The notes under the pieces were generated by a model. It saw only the letters and a list, made by a program, of their open reading frames with translations. It did not search any database and was not told the DNA's origin. Both the position numbers and the translations under genes were made by a program. From Hoyosella rhizosphaerae (GTDB lineage Bacteria > Actinomycetota > Actinomycetes > Mycobacteriales > Mycobacteriaceae), in NCBI RefSeq assembly GCF_014643175.1, contig NZ_BMJH01000003.1, positions 124,001-188,000 of the forward strand: a stretch of 64,000 nucleotides of DNA, written 5' to 3'. Shown here one piece after another: positions 47,991-57,545 of this stretch. Position 1 is the first letter of the stretch, and every line of letters starts with the position of its first letter.

Positions 47991-48028
47991 GTAACACGTG
48001 TGAAACACTGAGGTGACCGGAGGGCAAC
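47991..48028 (+). promoter_or_regulatory. GlnR operator with four half-sites upstream of glnA1
   Basis: GTAAC, GAAAC, GTGAC and GCAAC are each separated by exactly six bases, the a-b-a-b arrangement of actinobacterial GlnR boxes (GTnAC-n6-GnAAC repeated). It ends 77 bases before the glnA1 start. In mycobacteria and streptomycetes GlnR activates glnA when nitrogen is short. The site implies a GlnR regulator, rather than AmtR alone, in this organism. Confidence 0.85.
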
Positions 48029-48105
48029 ACCAAGTCCATACGGTTAATCGTGAATCCCGCCTGATATAAGTCAATTTGCGGGGCCCCGACTGAAGGAGCA
48101 GACGC

Positions 48106-49542
48106 GTGGCGTTTTCCAATGCCGAAGAAGTCTTCAAGTTCATTAAGGATGAGAATGTCGAATATGTCGACATTCGATTCTGTGACCTACCGGGTGTGCA
48201 GCAGCACTTCTCCATCCCGGCATCAACATTCAACCAGGACGTCCTTGACGAGGGCCTAGCGTTCGACGGCTCGTCCGTCCGCGGTTTCCAGTCGATTCAC
48301 GAATCTGACATGCTGCTCCTTCCAGATGTCACCACCGCGCAAATCGACCCGTTCCGCAAGGCGAAGACCCTGAACATCGTGTTCTCGGTTCACGACCCGT
48401 TTACACGCGAGGCCTACAGCCGCGACCCACGTAACGTTGCTCGCAAGGCTGAGGAATACCTACGTAGCACCGGAATTGCCGACACGGCATACTTCGGCGC
48501 CGAGGCTGAGTTCTACCTGTTTGACTCGATTCGCTTCGACTCACAGGCCAACGGCACGTTCTACGAGATCGACTCCAAGTCCGGCTGGTGGAACACGGGC
48601 GTCGACCAGGAAGCTGACGGATCAGCAAACCTCGGCTACAAGGTTCGCTACAAGGGTGGCTACTTCCCCGTCGCACCGTACGACCACTACGTCGACCTTC
48701 GTGACGACATCACCACCAACCTCACCAACGCTGGCTTCGAGATCGAGCGCGGGCACCACGAGGTTGGCACCGGCGGCCAGGCCGAAATCAACTACAAGTT
48801 CAACACCTTGCTACACGCAGCTGACGACCTGCTGCTGTTCAAGTACATCGTGAAGAACACCGCATGGCAGGGCGGCAAGTCCGCAACATTCATGCCGAAG
48901 CCACTGTTCGGTGACAACGGCTCGGGCATGCACATGCACCAGTCGCTGTGGAAAGACGGCAAGCCACTGTTCCACGACGAGGCCGGCTACGCAGGTCTCT
49001 CCGACATGGCACGTCACTACATCGGCGGCATCCTGCACCACGCTCCGTCGTTGCTTGCATTCACCAACCCCACGATCAACTCGTACCACCGCCTTGTGCC
49101 AGGCTACGAAGCTCCGATCAACTTGGTGTACTCGCAGCGCAACCGCTCCGCAGCGGTTCGTATTCCGATTACAGGCAACAACCCGAAGGCCAAGCGCCTC
49201 GAGTTCCGTGCGCCTGACAGCTCCGGTAACCCATACCTCGCTTTCGCAGCGTGCTTGATGGCCGGCCTTGACGGAATCCGCAACAAGATCGAACCACCAG
49301 CACCGGTCGACAAGGACCTCTACGAGCTTCCTCCCGAGGAAGCCAAGGGCATCCCGCAGGCACCGACCTCACTTGAGGACGTTATCGACAACCTTGAGCG
49401 GGACCACGAGTTCCTCACCGAGGGTGGCGTGTTCACGACTGACCTGATCGAAACCTGGATCGCCATCAAGCGCGAGCAGGAAATCGAGCCGGTACGTCTT
49501 CGCCCGCACCCATACGAGTTCAACCTGTACTACGACGTGTGA
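48106..49542 (+). CDS. glnA1: Type I glutamine synthetase GlnA1 (GSI-beta)
   Basis: A 478-residue dodecameric glutamine synthetase, the same length as M. tuberculosis GlnA1. Tyr406 in [10 protein letters not shown] is the adenylylation site used by GlnE, and the number is identical. Metal and substrate segments are visible: [27 protein letters not shown] and [18 protein letters not shown]. It assimilates ammonia into glutamine. The start GTG is preceded by GAAGGAG. Control is expected at three levels: the GlnR box upstream, GlnE adenylylation and product feedback. The first is seen in the sequence; the others follow from the family. Confidence 0.97.
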   Translation: MAFSNAEEVFKFIKDENVEYVDIRFCDLPGVQQHFSIPASTFNQDVLDEGLAFDGSSVRGFQSIHESDMLLLPDVTTAQIDPFRKAKTLNIVFSVHDPFTREAYSRDPRNVARKAEEYLRSTGIADTAYFGAEAEFYLFDSIRFDSQANGTFYEIDSKSGWWNTGVDQEADGSANLGYKVRYKGGYFPVAPYDHYVDLRDDITTNLTNAGFEIERGHHEVGTGGQAEINYKFNTLLHAADDLLLFKYIVKNTAWQGGKSATFMPKPLFGDNGSGMHMHQSLWKDGKPLFHDEAGYAGLSDMARHYIGGILHHAPSLLAFTNPTINSYHRLVPGYEAPINLVYSQRNRSAAVRIPITGNNPKAKRLEFRAPDSSGNPYLAFAACLMAGLDGIRNKIEPPAPVDKDLYELPPEEAKGIPQAPTSLEDVIDNLERDHEFLTEGGVFTTDLIETWIAIKREQEIEPVRLRPHPYEFNLYYDV

Positions 49543-50233
49543 TGCTTTTGGCGTACTGAACTGCACTAATCCTCAGGGGTTGAGGCGGCCGGTACGCAAC
49601 AAGTACGCCGTATGTTTTGCCAGCGAGCCCATTCGCTTCGTGATTGAGTATTCAATCGCGTTGCGGGTGGGCTCGTTTGCTATTGGGTGTCATCTGGTTC
49701 CTTTTGGGGAAACTCGCACAAGCGTGCCCGGACCTCAGTGCTGCGCTCAAGCGGTGAGTATCAGTGATTGCAAGTTCAGTCTGAACAATCAGCAAAGGAC
49801 AACTAGATCAAGCTCACGTTTTTGCAAACGCTTCCGGAACAGTCAAGTCGTGCGACTCGAACGCCCAAGAGCTTTTTTGCTACACAAGGAAGGCCCTACC
49901 CGCCGCCTAGAAGTACGTCTCATCGTCGTCCCAGACAGTCGTCATCAACCTACTCGCGCTATCGCAGAATTCTCTCCCACTGCGAATGTGGAACCTGAAC
50001 TCCCTGGCTACTAATCGACTGTCGGAGAGAAGGCTTGCACAGTGGTCGAGTGTCGGCCACGGTGCAAGTTCGTCAACGCTCAACGTGAGTACACCCAATT
50101 CACTCTCTCATTCTCATATGGCGAGGGGTTCTCGGCTTTGTTAGCCTCGATGAGGACGGTTTAGCGAATCAGCAAGCCGTAGTGCCGGTCTCATCTCAGT
50201 GGCGCAAAATGCGAAAGCTCATCAGGGAGCATC
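49543..50233. other. 691-base gap downstream of glnA1
   Basis: No gene is supported; the longest plus-strand frame (49580-50014) has poor codon bias and crosses the hairpin listed separately. The right part (about 50100-50220) should hold the promoter of the ABM-domain gene. Confidence 0.5.
49623..49675 (+). terminator. Nested hairpin after glnA1, probable terminator
   Basis: An outer stem pairs CGAGCCCA with TGGGCTCG, and CGC with GCG after a small mismatch; an inner hairpin GATTGA-GTAT-TCAATC lies inside. It is followed by TTTGCTATT. It lies 80 bases past the glnA1 stop and could be a terminator or a structured 3' end. Confidence 0.5.
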
Positions 50234-50524
50234 ATGGTCATTCTGAATGTATTTTTCGATGTCCGCCAGGATTCAGTTGCGGACTTCATCAAGCTCCTCA
50301 ACCACATGGTGATCGAGTCGAACAAGGAGCCAGGCTGCTCCTTGTATCAGCTATATCAAAGTTCTTACGATCCGTTCGCTTACGCCCTGATCGAGCATTG
50401 GGATTCCCAAGAAGCGCTTGATGCGCACGGAAAGACGTCGCATTGGATCAACTTCAACGACACTGTCAACAAATATCTTAAATCCGCCTACGACGAGCAC
50501 CACTACACCGAGATTCCTCGTTAA
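50234..50524 (+). CDS. Antibiotic biosynthesis monooxygenase (ABM) domain protein
   Basis: A 96-residue dimeric alpha-beta barrel protein. It starts with a beta strand (MVILNVFFDVR), has the EPGCSLYQLYQSSYDPFAYALIE core and the EHWDSQEALDAHGKTSHW helix of the ABM family. Members include quinol monooxygenases (YgiN) and heme-degrading enzymes; key residues cannot fix the substrate. AGGGAG precedes the ATG. It is followed by a DJ-1/PfpI gene 75 bases downstream, suggesting a detoxification or electrophile/oxidative stress unit. Confidence 0.85.
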   Translation: MVILNVFFDVRQDSVADFIKLLNHMVIESNKEPGCSLYQLYQSSYDPFAYALIEHWDSQEALDAHGKTSHWINFNDTVNKYLKSAYDEHHYTEIPR

Positions 50525-50599
50525 CCGGCAAGGCCGTAAATATGGCCCACTGTGCAGTGAATAAGTAGTCGCATCCGAGTTTCCGAAGGAAGATTACCT

Positions 50600-51151
50600 A
50601 TGGCCGAACGATCAAAGATTGAAGTCCTTGTGATGGCATCGCCTTACGGCGCAGAGCAGCACGAGCTCACGCAACCCATCGCTTTCTTAACTGAGCAAGG
50701 CGCATCAGTGACGGTTGCCACTATCGACGGCGCTGATGCGGAGACTCTCGTATCCGATAAGTCGCCCGGACATACCGTCAAGAGCGACGCCAGAATCTCA
50801 GAAGTGGACCCGTCGAGTTTTGACCTTCTGGTCCTGCCCGGCGGCACGATAAACGCAGACACCTTGCGCGTCGATGAATCAGCACAGGCGATCGTGACTG
50901 CCTTCGCGAAGGCTGGCAAACCGATAGGTGCGATCTGCCACGCACCTTGGCTCCTCGTTGATACAGATCTGGCCCGTGGGCGTCGCCTGACGTCGTACCA
51001 CACGCTGCGTCGCGACCTTGAGAACGCTGGTAGTCAGTGGGTCGACGAGGCTGTCGTGATCGATACCTCAGCCGGTTTTACTACCATTACCTCGCGTAGC
51101 CCAGCGGATCTCGATGATTTCACGGCTGCGCTGTGGTCAGCCGTGCAATAG
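50600..51151 (+). CDS. DJ-1/PfpI-family protein (type-1 glutamine-amidotransferase fold)
   Basis: A 183-residue protein. The nucleophile Cys lies in KPIGAICHAPWLLVD (strand-nucleophile-elbow), with a Glu on the early strand near the N-terminus and a GGTINAD loop. VVIDTSAGFTTITSRSPADLDDF closes the domain. Family members act as stress-linked glyoxalases/deglycases, chaperones or, rarely, peptidases. GGAAGA precedes the ATG. It is followed by a strong terminator, so the ABM/DJ-1 pair is a separate unit. Confidence 0.88.
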   Translation: MAERSKIEVLVMASPYGAEQHELTQPIAFLTEQGASVTVATIDGADAETLVSDKSPGHTVKSDARISEVDPSSFDLLVLPGGTINADTLRVDESAQAIVTAFAKAGKPIGAICHAPWLLVDTDLARGRRLTSYHTLRRDLENAGSQWVDEAVVIDTSAGFTTITSRSPADLDDFTAALWSAVQ

Positions 51152-51173
51152 CCGGTGCAATAAGCGTCCAACT

Positions 51174-51224
51174 AGAGCCCCGCCTCCCCCGCGAACGAAG
51201 GATTCGCTACGGAGGCGGGGCTCT
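51174..51224 (+). terminator. Terminator after the DJ-1 gene
   Basis: A perfect 14-base-pair stem (AGAGCCCCGCCTCC and complement) contains an inner GCGAA/TTCGC hairpin in its loop. It lies 22 bases past the stop. Confidence 0.8.
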
Positions 51225-51404
51225 CGCACCTGTTGCCGTCTCTGACGGCGGTTGATGCTAAATGGTGCGGCCGACTCGTGCGACCGTGAAGAGACCGGAG
51301 GCTGTTAACCGGATCCGCTAATGCCAACTCTGTGGTGTACATCATGCCCAATTGTGTCTAGTAAACAAACGATTGCTCACCTACAGTCAATGGAACGTGT
51401 TGCT

Positions 51405-51420
51405 TTGACATCGGGGTCAA
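51405..51420. promoter_or_regulatory. Short inverted repeat upstream of alkB
   Basis: TTGAC and GTCAA flank a six-base spacer, 28 bases before the alkB start. AlkB genes are commonly controlled by TetR- or AraC-type regulators, but no regulator gene is adjacent and the arms are short. Confidence 0.25.
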
Positions 51421-51447
51421 GCACAACGACACCACGAGGGTGATTGT

Positions 51448-52686
51448 ATGTCCACCACTGTGAACGACGATGCTACGGCCGCTGCCGTCAGCACCAGCGA
51501 AGAGACAATTAAACGCTGGCGTGACAAGAAGAAATACCTCTGGCCGTTCTCGCTTCTGCCAGCCCTGGCTGTATTTATCGCCTGGGGCCTTGTCGAACTA
51601 ACAGGATCAGGAATCTTTTGGTGGGGCGGTTTCCCAATCGTCTTCGGCCTCATTCCCCTCCTAGACGTGATTATCGGTGATGACGGTGAAAACCCGCCCG
51701 ATGAAGTCATGGAAGAACTTGAGAACGACCCATTCTACCGTTGGATGACATACCTCTACATCCCCATCCAGTACGCAGGACTTGGTGTCGCGGTCTACTT
51801 CTGGGCAACTGGCTCACTCAGTGTGTTCGAAAGCATCGGTCTTGCAACTACAGTTGCCATCACCTCCGGTATCGGCATCAATGTCGCCCACGAGCTCGGT
51901 CACAAGAAGGAAGAGAACGAGCGTTGGGCCTCACGAATCGTGCTTGCTCAATCCTTCTACGGACACTTCTACATCGAGCACAACCGCGGCCACCACGTTC
52001 GTGTTGCAACCCCAGAGGACCCCGCTTCCTCACGCTTCGGAGAATCGTTCTACCACTTCCTGCCCCGCACCGTTACAGGCGCGATCACCTCAGCCTGGGA
52101 GTTGGAGAAGAAGCGCTTTGAGCGCCTCGGCCAGTCACACTGGACACTGAAGAACGATGTGCTTAACGCCTGGTTGATGTCAGTAGCGTTGTTTGGCGGC
52201 ATCTTGATCGGTCTCCAGGCACTGAGCTTCGCTGGTGTTCTGACCGACTACAGCATTTGGAATGTACTTCCCTACCTTGTGATTCAGGCCATCTTGGGAT
52301 TCTCCCTTCTTGAAGTTGTGAACTACCTTGAGCACTACGGTCTCAAGCGTCAGAAGCTTGAGAGTGGACGGTATGAGCGTTGCCAGCCCAAGCACTCGTG
52401 GAACAGCGACCGGATCGTCACCAACATTGCTCTGTACCAGCTGCAACGCCACAGTGACCACCACGCCAACCCGACGCGTCGCTACCAGACTCTGCGCAGC
52501 TTCGACGAAGCACCAATGCTGCCCGGTGGGTACGCCACAATGATGGTCGTCGCAGTGATCCCGCCGCTATGGCGCAAGATCATGGACCACCGCGTGCTTG
52601 ATCACTACGACGGTGACATCACGAAGGCGAACATCTACCCGCCCAAGCGCGACAAGATCCTCGCCAAGTACGGCCAGGAATCCTGA
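51448..52686 (+). CDS. alkB: Alkane 1-monooxygenase (AlkB)
   Basis: A 412-residue integral membrane non-heme diiron hydroxylase that oxidises medium- or long-chain n-alkanes to 1-alcohols. The three histidine boxes are HELGH near residue 149, EHNRGHH near 177 and LQRHSDHH near 332, and the HYG motif occurs in VVNYLEHYGLKRQK. Some six hydrophobic helices are visible. GAGGGTGA precedes the ATG. No rubredoxin domain is fused at the C-terminus, and no rubredoxin or rubredoxin reductase gene follows, unlike the rhodococcal alkB-rubA-rubB arrangement; the electron donor must be encoded elsewhere. Confidence 0.95.
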   Translation: MSTTVNDDATAAAVSTSEETIKRWRDKKKYLWPFSLLPALAVFIAWGLVELTGSGIFWWGGFPIVFGLIPLLDVIIGDDGENPPDEVMEELENDPFYRWMTYLYIPIQYAGLGVAVYFWATGSLSVFESIGLATTVAITSGIGINVAHELGHKKEENERWASRIVLAQSFYGHFYIEHNRGHHVRVATPEDPASSRFGESFYHFLPRTVTGAITSAWELEKKRFERLGQSHWTLKNDVLNAWLMSVALFGGILIGLQALSFAGVLTDYSIWNVLPYLVIQAILGFSLLEVVNYLEHYGLKRQKLESGRYERCQPKHSWNSDRIVTNIALYQLQRHSDHHANPTRRYQTLRSFDEAPMLPGGYATMMVVAVIPPLWRKIMDHRVLDHYDGDITKANIYPPKRDKILAKYGQES

Positions 52687-52773
52687 AAGCTTCCCGGGGT
52701 CTCGTAATAGTCCACTGACCCTGTCCCCGATAACAGGGTCAGGCAACCGGTAAACACGGCCTCGGGAAACAAC

Positions 52774-52816
52774 ACAATGAGGGCCCACAGGTAGCAAACC
52801 TGTGGGCCCTCATTGT
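52774..52816. terminator. Strong bidirectional terminator after alkB
   Basis: A 19-base-pair perfect inverted repeat (ACAATGAGGGCCCACAGGT and complement) with a five-base loop lies between convergent alkB and the gene ending at 52819. Confidence 0.9.
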
Positions 52817-52818
52817 TG

Positions 52819-53553
52819 CTACTCGTTCACAGTGTCTCCCCAGATACTGAGGTCAAGGCTGGGTGGGACCTGGAACGATTCGAGGACCGGATCGTCAACC
52901 AAAGCTGCGATGAGATCTGATGCCCCACCAACGATGGTCGAGTCGAAATCAATCTCGGACAACGAATACCAGGACCTGTCACGTGGCCACATCACCATGG
53001 GGGGAGGCGCCACACTTTTCGGGTGTTCAGTCACCTGGTTGGCCAGGGCGGAGAGATCCCCCTGTAGCAGGATCATCTCTCGGCCTGCCAGCCTGAAGTG
53101 GGGAGAGTCAAACTCACTCCGCGTGAAGCCGCTGCGCTCCCCAGGTTGTACATCGTGGTGTCCGACCCAAAACCCGAACACGCAGCCATCCGTTTCCTTG
53201 GTCGCGTCCACAAGATGAGGAAGGAGCGCGGCGAACGAACCGGGGTCCAGCTGTCCGTGCCGCGGGTGAAAGCCCCGCCACGGTAGGTATAAGTCAGGGT
53301 CCGTGTCCTTCCCGCCAAGAAGCCGGTGCCACTGCACTGCTGGATGCATGATGGCCCCAGTCTCAGCAGCAATGTCTGCCCACCGCGGCGCTGCTACGTC
53401 GTTGTAAGAATCAGGTCGGTGCAGGATTCGGCAGTACGCGTCAAACCCCACAGGAACTTGCCCCGACATGTGGCCTGTGGATCCGTGAAAGCGTTCAGCC
53501 GCCCAATCCGCGGCTGCCGGATCCGTGACAGGTACCGCAGTGTTTATCCACAT
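52819..53553 (-). CDS. Conserved hypothetical protein
   Basis: A 244-residue soluble protein I cannot assign. ATG at 53551-53553 is preceded by GGGAG. It is Trp-rich (WADIAAETGA, VQWHRLLGGKD, YLPWRGFHPRHG) and has an internal stretch FGFWVGHHDVQPGE and a C-terminal SLSEIDFDSTIVGGASDL. No signal peptide, transmembrane helix or catalytic motif is seen. Its codon use resembles its neighbours. Function unknown; position between alkB and the next gene tells little. Confidence 0.65.
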   Translation of the reverse strand: MWINTAVPVTDPAAADWAAERFHGSTGHMSGQVPVGFDAYCRILHRPDSYNDVAAPRWADIAAETGAIMHPAVQWHRLLGGKDTDPDLYLPWRGFHPRHGQLDPGSFAALLPHLVDATKETDGCVFGFWVGHHDVQPGERSGFTRSEFDSPHFRLAGREMILLQGDLSALANQVTEHPKSVAPPPMVMWPRDRSWYSLSEIDFDSTIVGGASDLIAALVDDPVLESFQVPPSLDLSIWGDTVNE

Positions 53554-53850
53554 AACCAATCACTCCCACGTTTCCATTGCCTAGTTACCGGACTTACGTA
53601 ACACCACTCGCGTTGCGTAAGTGGTTCAATTCCGTACCCTTGAAGATCACCGCCACATAATCCCTTACTGTGGCTGCCGATGTACGAAGAGAGGGGTCAC
53701 GTGGCGAGTTCGTCGCGACACACGTTTCGCAGTCGCAGTGCGTCCTCTCCTCGGCACCCTGCGCAGAGTGTGAAGGGTCGTGGAGTTCCTATGCAACAGT
53801 CTCGGTCATTGATTCCCGGTTTGCCGTCGAGAACGCACTACGCTGGTGGC

Positions 53851-54483
53851 ATGGTGATTGTTGACGTTGCTTTGCTCCCTATCCGGGTGGGAATTATTGG
53901 AGCTCGGGTGACTGTGATGGCAAGTCAATGGGCACGCCCTGACGGGCCTATTCGGCGTGACAATGGATTGCTCGACATGGCTGATGTCATGGTCGGTAAG
54001 CACGGTGTGGCGGAGCAGGTGATGACGCTGCTGTCGAATCCGTATGGCCCAGTGGCATTGCTGCGTGCAATCACCTCGGCGACGTCGCCGGAACGTCCTT
54101 TGGGGCGGGCCCTGCAGCCTGGCGGCATGGTCGACAATGCTTTTGACGACAATGGCCTGGTGGACAAGGTTTTTCAGTCGGGCGGGATAGTTGAGCGAGT
54201 CCTAACTGAAAATGGGCTAGCGGAACGTGTGCTGGGTTTGATGGAAAACCTTGTGTCCATCGCACCAACGATTGAGGGTTTGCAAGATCCGTTGGCGCGG
54301 ATTGAGTCCGCCTCGCGGTACATCACAGAGGCAGCGGAGCCGCTGACTGACCTGGCAGGGCGACTGCCTCGGCCGCGTTTCCCGAAGGTGGGTTGGCCTG
54401 GCGCTATTCGCCCGGATGACCTTGAAGTCGCCCCAGTTCAAACCCCAGTGGCGCGCCCGTCGAAGCGCCCGCCTGCGAAGTAG
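53851..54483 (+). CDS. Hypothetical protein with glycine-spaced internal repeats
   Basis: About 210 residues from the ATG at 53851; the longer frame to 53680 has Ser/Arg-rich, unlikely sequence. The N-terminus is hydrophobic (MVIVDVALLPIRVGIIGARV). The middle has imperfect repeats of about twelve residues built on Gly-Leu/Gly-Ile plus Val-hydrophobic-Val: GLVDKVFQSGG, GIVERVLTENG, LAERVLGLMEN. The C-terminus is Pro-rich. I do not recognise a family; it resembles hypothetical proteins of Mycobacteriales. It converges with glnE. Function unknown. Confidence 0.6.
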   Translation: MVIVDVALLPIRVGIIGARVTVMASQWARPDGPIRRDNGLLDMADVMVGKHGVAEQVMTLLSNPYGPVALLRAITSATSPERPLGRALQPGGMVDNAFDDNGLVDKVFQSGGIVERVLTENGLAERVLGLMENLVSIAPTIEGLQDPLARIESASRYITEAAEPLTDLAGRLPRPRFPKVGWPGAIRPDDLEVAPVQTPVARPSKRPPAK

Positions 54484-54508
54484 ACGCTGTTGCGGTAGCC
54501 CCGAAAGA

Positions 54509-57500
54509 CTAGGTTCCGAAAACCTCTTCGACCACACCGCGGGCTCGTCGTGTCACCCTCCGATAGTGTTCCAGGAACTCTCCTGAATCGCGCCGCCAAC
54601 CAGCGATGTAGGCAACAGCGCTTAGCGCGGCACCTGAGCTTGGCAGTTGATCGGTGGGTTTTCCACGAGCGAGGACCAGTGCGTTTCTGGCCTGCGTGGC
54701 CGTGATCCACGATTCACGCAAGAGGTCAGTGTCGCTGGCTGGGAGGATGTTTTCGGCAGCGATGGCATCGAGGGATTCCAAGGTTGAGGTGTTTCGTAGG
54801 CTGTGAACCTTGTGTGCATATTGCAGTTGCAGCAATTGCACGGTCCATTCCACGTCACCCAGTCCCCCGCGTCCCAGTTTCGTGTGGAGTTTCGGGTCGG
54901 CACCGTGCGGTAGTCGCTCAGAGTCGATACGTGCCTTGATGCGGCGGATTTCTCGAACCGCTGTACTGGACACACCGCCCTCCGGGTACCGAACTTTGTC
55001 GGCCATATGGAGGAACTCGACGCCAAGTTCTTGATCGCCAGCAACTTGGTGTGCGCGCAGCAATGCCTGAACTTCCCAGGTTTGCGCCCACTGTGCGTAG
55101 TAGGCGTCGTATGCGGCGAGGGTACGCACCATGGGCCCGCTGCGACCTTCTGGCCGCAGGTTGGTGTCCACCTCAAGTGGTGGGTCTGTGCTGGGTGCGC
55201 CGAGGTGTTTGCGGATTTTTTCCGCGATCCCGGTGGCCCACTTCACGGCTACCGTTTCGTCCGCCCCAGGTTCTGGATCACAGACGAATAAGACGTCGGC
55301 ATCCGATCCGTAGCCAAGCTCAGCACCGCCCAGTCGACCCATGCCGATGACTGCGATGCGCGCCGGTGCCGGTTCCCCGCGTTCGGCCACGCTGGCTTTG
55401 ATCACTGCGTCAAGTGCGGCGTCGAGTACAGCAACCCACACGGAAGACAACGCATGGCACACCTCAGGTACGTCGAGCAAACCTAGGATGTCGGCAGACC
55501 CGATCCTGGCGAGTTCTGCGCGTCGTAGGGCTCGTGCCGCAGAGATTGCACGCTCGGGGGTGCTGTAGCGGGCAGATGATGCGAGAAGGCCTTTCGCGAC
55601 ATCTTCCGGGTTCGTTTCGAGTAGTTTCGGCCCGGCGGCGCCATCACCGTAGAGCCGCAGCACTTCGGGTGCTTTGAGCAGCAACTCAGGGACGTAGGCG
55701 GATGATCCGAGTATTTGCATCAGCCGACGCGCAGCTGCCCCTTCGTCCCGGAGGGTGCGGAGGAACCACTGTTTGTCGCGCAGTTCTTCCGACATACGCC
55801 TGTAGGCCAGGAGCCCGTGATCCTGGTTGGGAGTGTCACTGAGCCAGTCGAGCAAAGTGGGAAGCAGTAGCGCCTGGATGCGACTTCCGCGAGAAACACC
55901 GCCGGACAGTGCTTGGAGATGCCCGAGCGCGTTTCGAGGTGTCGCGTACCCCAGCGCAGACAGCTGCCGAATTGCTGCGTCCTCGGTGAGGCGCAGCGCA
56001 TCGGTGTCGAGCTTAGAAACCGATTCAAGGAGGGGCCGGTAAAACAGTTTGGCGTGGATGCGTCGCACTCTTGCGACGTTCTTTTTGATCTCATCGACGA
56101 GCACACCTTGTGCATCAGTGCGCCCATCAGGGCGTACGTGTGCTGCGCGGGCAAGCCACCGCAATGCCTCAGTGTCGTTCAGCGCGGGGAGAGTGTGGGT
56201 GCGCTTGAGTCGCTGGAGTTGAAGCCGGTGTTCAAGCAGGCGCAGGAATTCGTATGACGCCGTCAGATTCGCGGCGTCTTCACGGCCCACGTAACCACCG
56301 GCCACGAGAGCGGTGAGCGCATCTGTAGTGGAGGTGACATGCAGATTTGGGTCGACTCGACCATGGACGAGTTGCAGAAGTTGTACTGCAAATTCGACGT
56401 CACGCAATCCGCCTGAACCGAGTTTCAGCTCCCGGTCACGGATGTCATCGGGGATCAGAGACTCGACTCGGCGTCGCATCTTTCGAACATTCTCGACGAA
56501 GTCTTCGCGCTCCGATACGGTCCACACCATCGGGTTGAGCAGCTCAACGTACCGCTCACCAAGTTCCATATCGCCCGTCATGGGGCGAGCTTTCAGTAGC
56601 GCTTGAAACTCCCAGGTGTGCGCCCAGCGTTTGTAGTAGGCGACGTGGGCATCAAGGGTTCGAACGAGGGCGCCAGCTTTGCCTTCTGGTCGGAGCGCTG
56701 CGTCAACTTCAAAAAAGGCGGCAGAACCAATTCGCATCATTTCACTGGCGATGCGGGTCCCCATGCCGTCTGCTGGTTCGGCCACGAAAATAACGTCGAC
56801 GTCGCTGACGTAGTTCAGTTCCCGTGCACCACACTTGCCCATAGCTATCACGGAGATTCGGGTAGTACACGGCCTACCAGCGCACACGGTTTCGACGGCG
56901 ACGGCAAGCGCTGCGGTCAAGGCCGCATCAGCGAGATTCGTGAGGTGGCGAACCACAGAGGTGTACGGCAAAACTGGTTCGTTTTGGACTGTGGCGGCAA
57001 GGTCTGCGGCAGCGAGAATGAGCAACTCGTCGCGGTAGGCGTTGCGAAGTTTCACTATCGCGTCGGGGCCGGTAACCGAGGCGCGATAGATCTTCGATTT
57101 TTCGGCGTCGAGCCCCTCAATCGATTCGGGTTTACCGCCGACAGAGGCAAGCATGTTTGCCGTTAGGTCATCCGCACTGCGCAGAGACAATCGCTCCCCG
57201 CGAAGGCTTTCCCACAGGTGCGGGTGTGCAATGAGGTGATCCGACAGAGCTGTCGATGACCCCAGGACTGACAGCAGACGGCCGCGGAACCCAGTATCGC
57301 TTCGTAGCGCTGCGTCACAGTCACCCCACTCAGACGCGAGCGCGTCCCGAAGCCGAACCAACCCTAGAAGGGCCCGGTCGGGATCGGGCGCCCGCGAAAG
57401 TGCCCACAGTAGGTCAATGTCAGTGTCGCTGTCCCACCCGAGTTGGCTCAGGCGATCAGCTGCTTGCGCATCGACCATGCCGAGTCGTGCAGGCCCAGGG

Positions 57501-57532
57501 ATCAGTGATCGACCAAGGGGTGGTCGGGACAT
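54509..57532 (-). CDS. glnE: Bifunctional glutamine synthetase adenylyltransferase / adenylyl-removing enzyme
   Basis: A 1007-residue GlnE with two nucleotidyltransferase domains. The first has [11 protein letters not shown] (about residues 240-250), the second [15 protein letters not shown] (about 720-735); each is followed by a helical four-helix-bundle region with LRPEGK or LRPEGR. The enzyme adenylylates and deadenylylates GlnA1 Tyr406 in response to nitrogen signals. An ATG at 57530-57532 is chosen; a GTG one codon upstream is possible. It lies 13 bases after the glnA2 stop and is probably co-transcribed with it. It is essential in M. tuberculosis. Confidence 0.96.
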   Translation of the reverse strand: MSRPPLGRSLIPGPARLGMVDAQAADRLSQLGWDSDTDIDLLWALSRAPDPDRALLGLVRLRDALASEWGDCDAALRSDTGFRGRLLSVLGSSTALSDHLIAHPHLWESLRGERLSLRSADDLTANMLASVGGKPESIEGLDAEKSKIYRASVTGPDAIVKLRNAYRDELLILAAADLAATVQNEPVLPYTSVVRHLTNLADAALTAALAVAVETVCAGRPCTTRISVIAMGKCGARELNYVSDVDVIFVAEPADGMGTRIASEMMRIGSAAFFEVDAALRPEGKAGALVRTLDAHVAYYKRWAHTWEFQALLKARPMTGDMELGERYVELLNPMVWTVSEREDFVENVRKMRRRVESLIPDDIRDRELKLGSGGLRDVEFAVQLLQLVHGRVDPNLHVTSTTDALTALVAGGYVGREDAANLTASYEFLRLLEHRLQLQRLKRTHTLPALNDTEALRWLARAAHVRPDGRTDAQGVLVDEIKKNVARVRRIHAKLFYRPLLESVSKLDTDALRLTEDAAIRQLSALGYATPRNALGHLQALSGGVSRGSRIQALLLPTLLDWLSDTPNQDHGLLAYRRMSEELRDKQWFLRTLRDEGAAARRLMQILGSSAYVPELLLKAPEVLRLYGDGAAGPKLLETNPEDVAKGLLASSARYSTPERAISAARALRRAELARIGSADILGLLDVPEVCHALSSVWVAVLDAALDAVIKASVAERGEPAPARIAVIGMGRLGGAELGYGSDADVLFVCDPEPGADETVAVKWATGIAEKIRKHLGAPSTDPPLEVDTNLRPEGRSGPMVRTLAAYDAYYAQWAQTWEVQALLRAHQVAGDQELGVEFLHMADKVRYPEGGVSSTAVREIRRIKARIDSERLPHGADPKLHTKLGRGGLGDVEWTVQLLQLQYAHKVHSLRNTSTLESLDAIAAENILPASDTDLLRESWITATQARNALVLARGKPTDQLPSSGAALSAVAYIAGWRRDSGEFLEHYRRVTRRARGVVEEVFGT

Positions 57533-57545
57533 CACACAGAACCTC

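Noticed and set aside
47877-48233. Upstream extension of the RDD gene into glnA1
   Set aside because: The extension runs across the GlnR box and the glnA1 start and carries unconserved sequence. The ATG at 47876 gives a normal RDD protein.
49580-50014. A 144-codon plus-strand frame after glnA1
   Set aside because: Cys/Arg-rich with no motif or ribosome-binding site, and it crosses the glnA1 hairpin.
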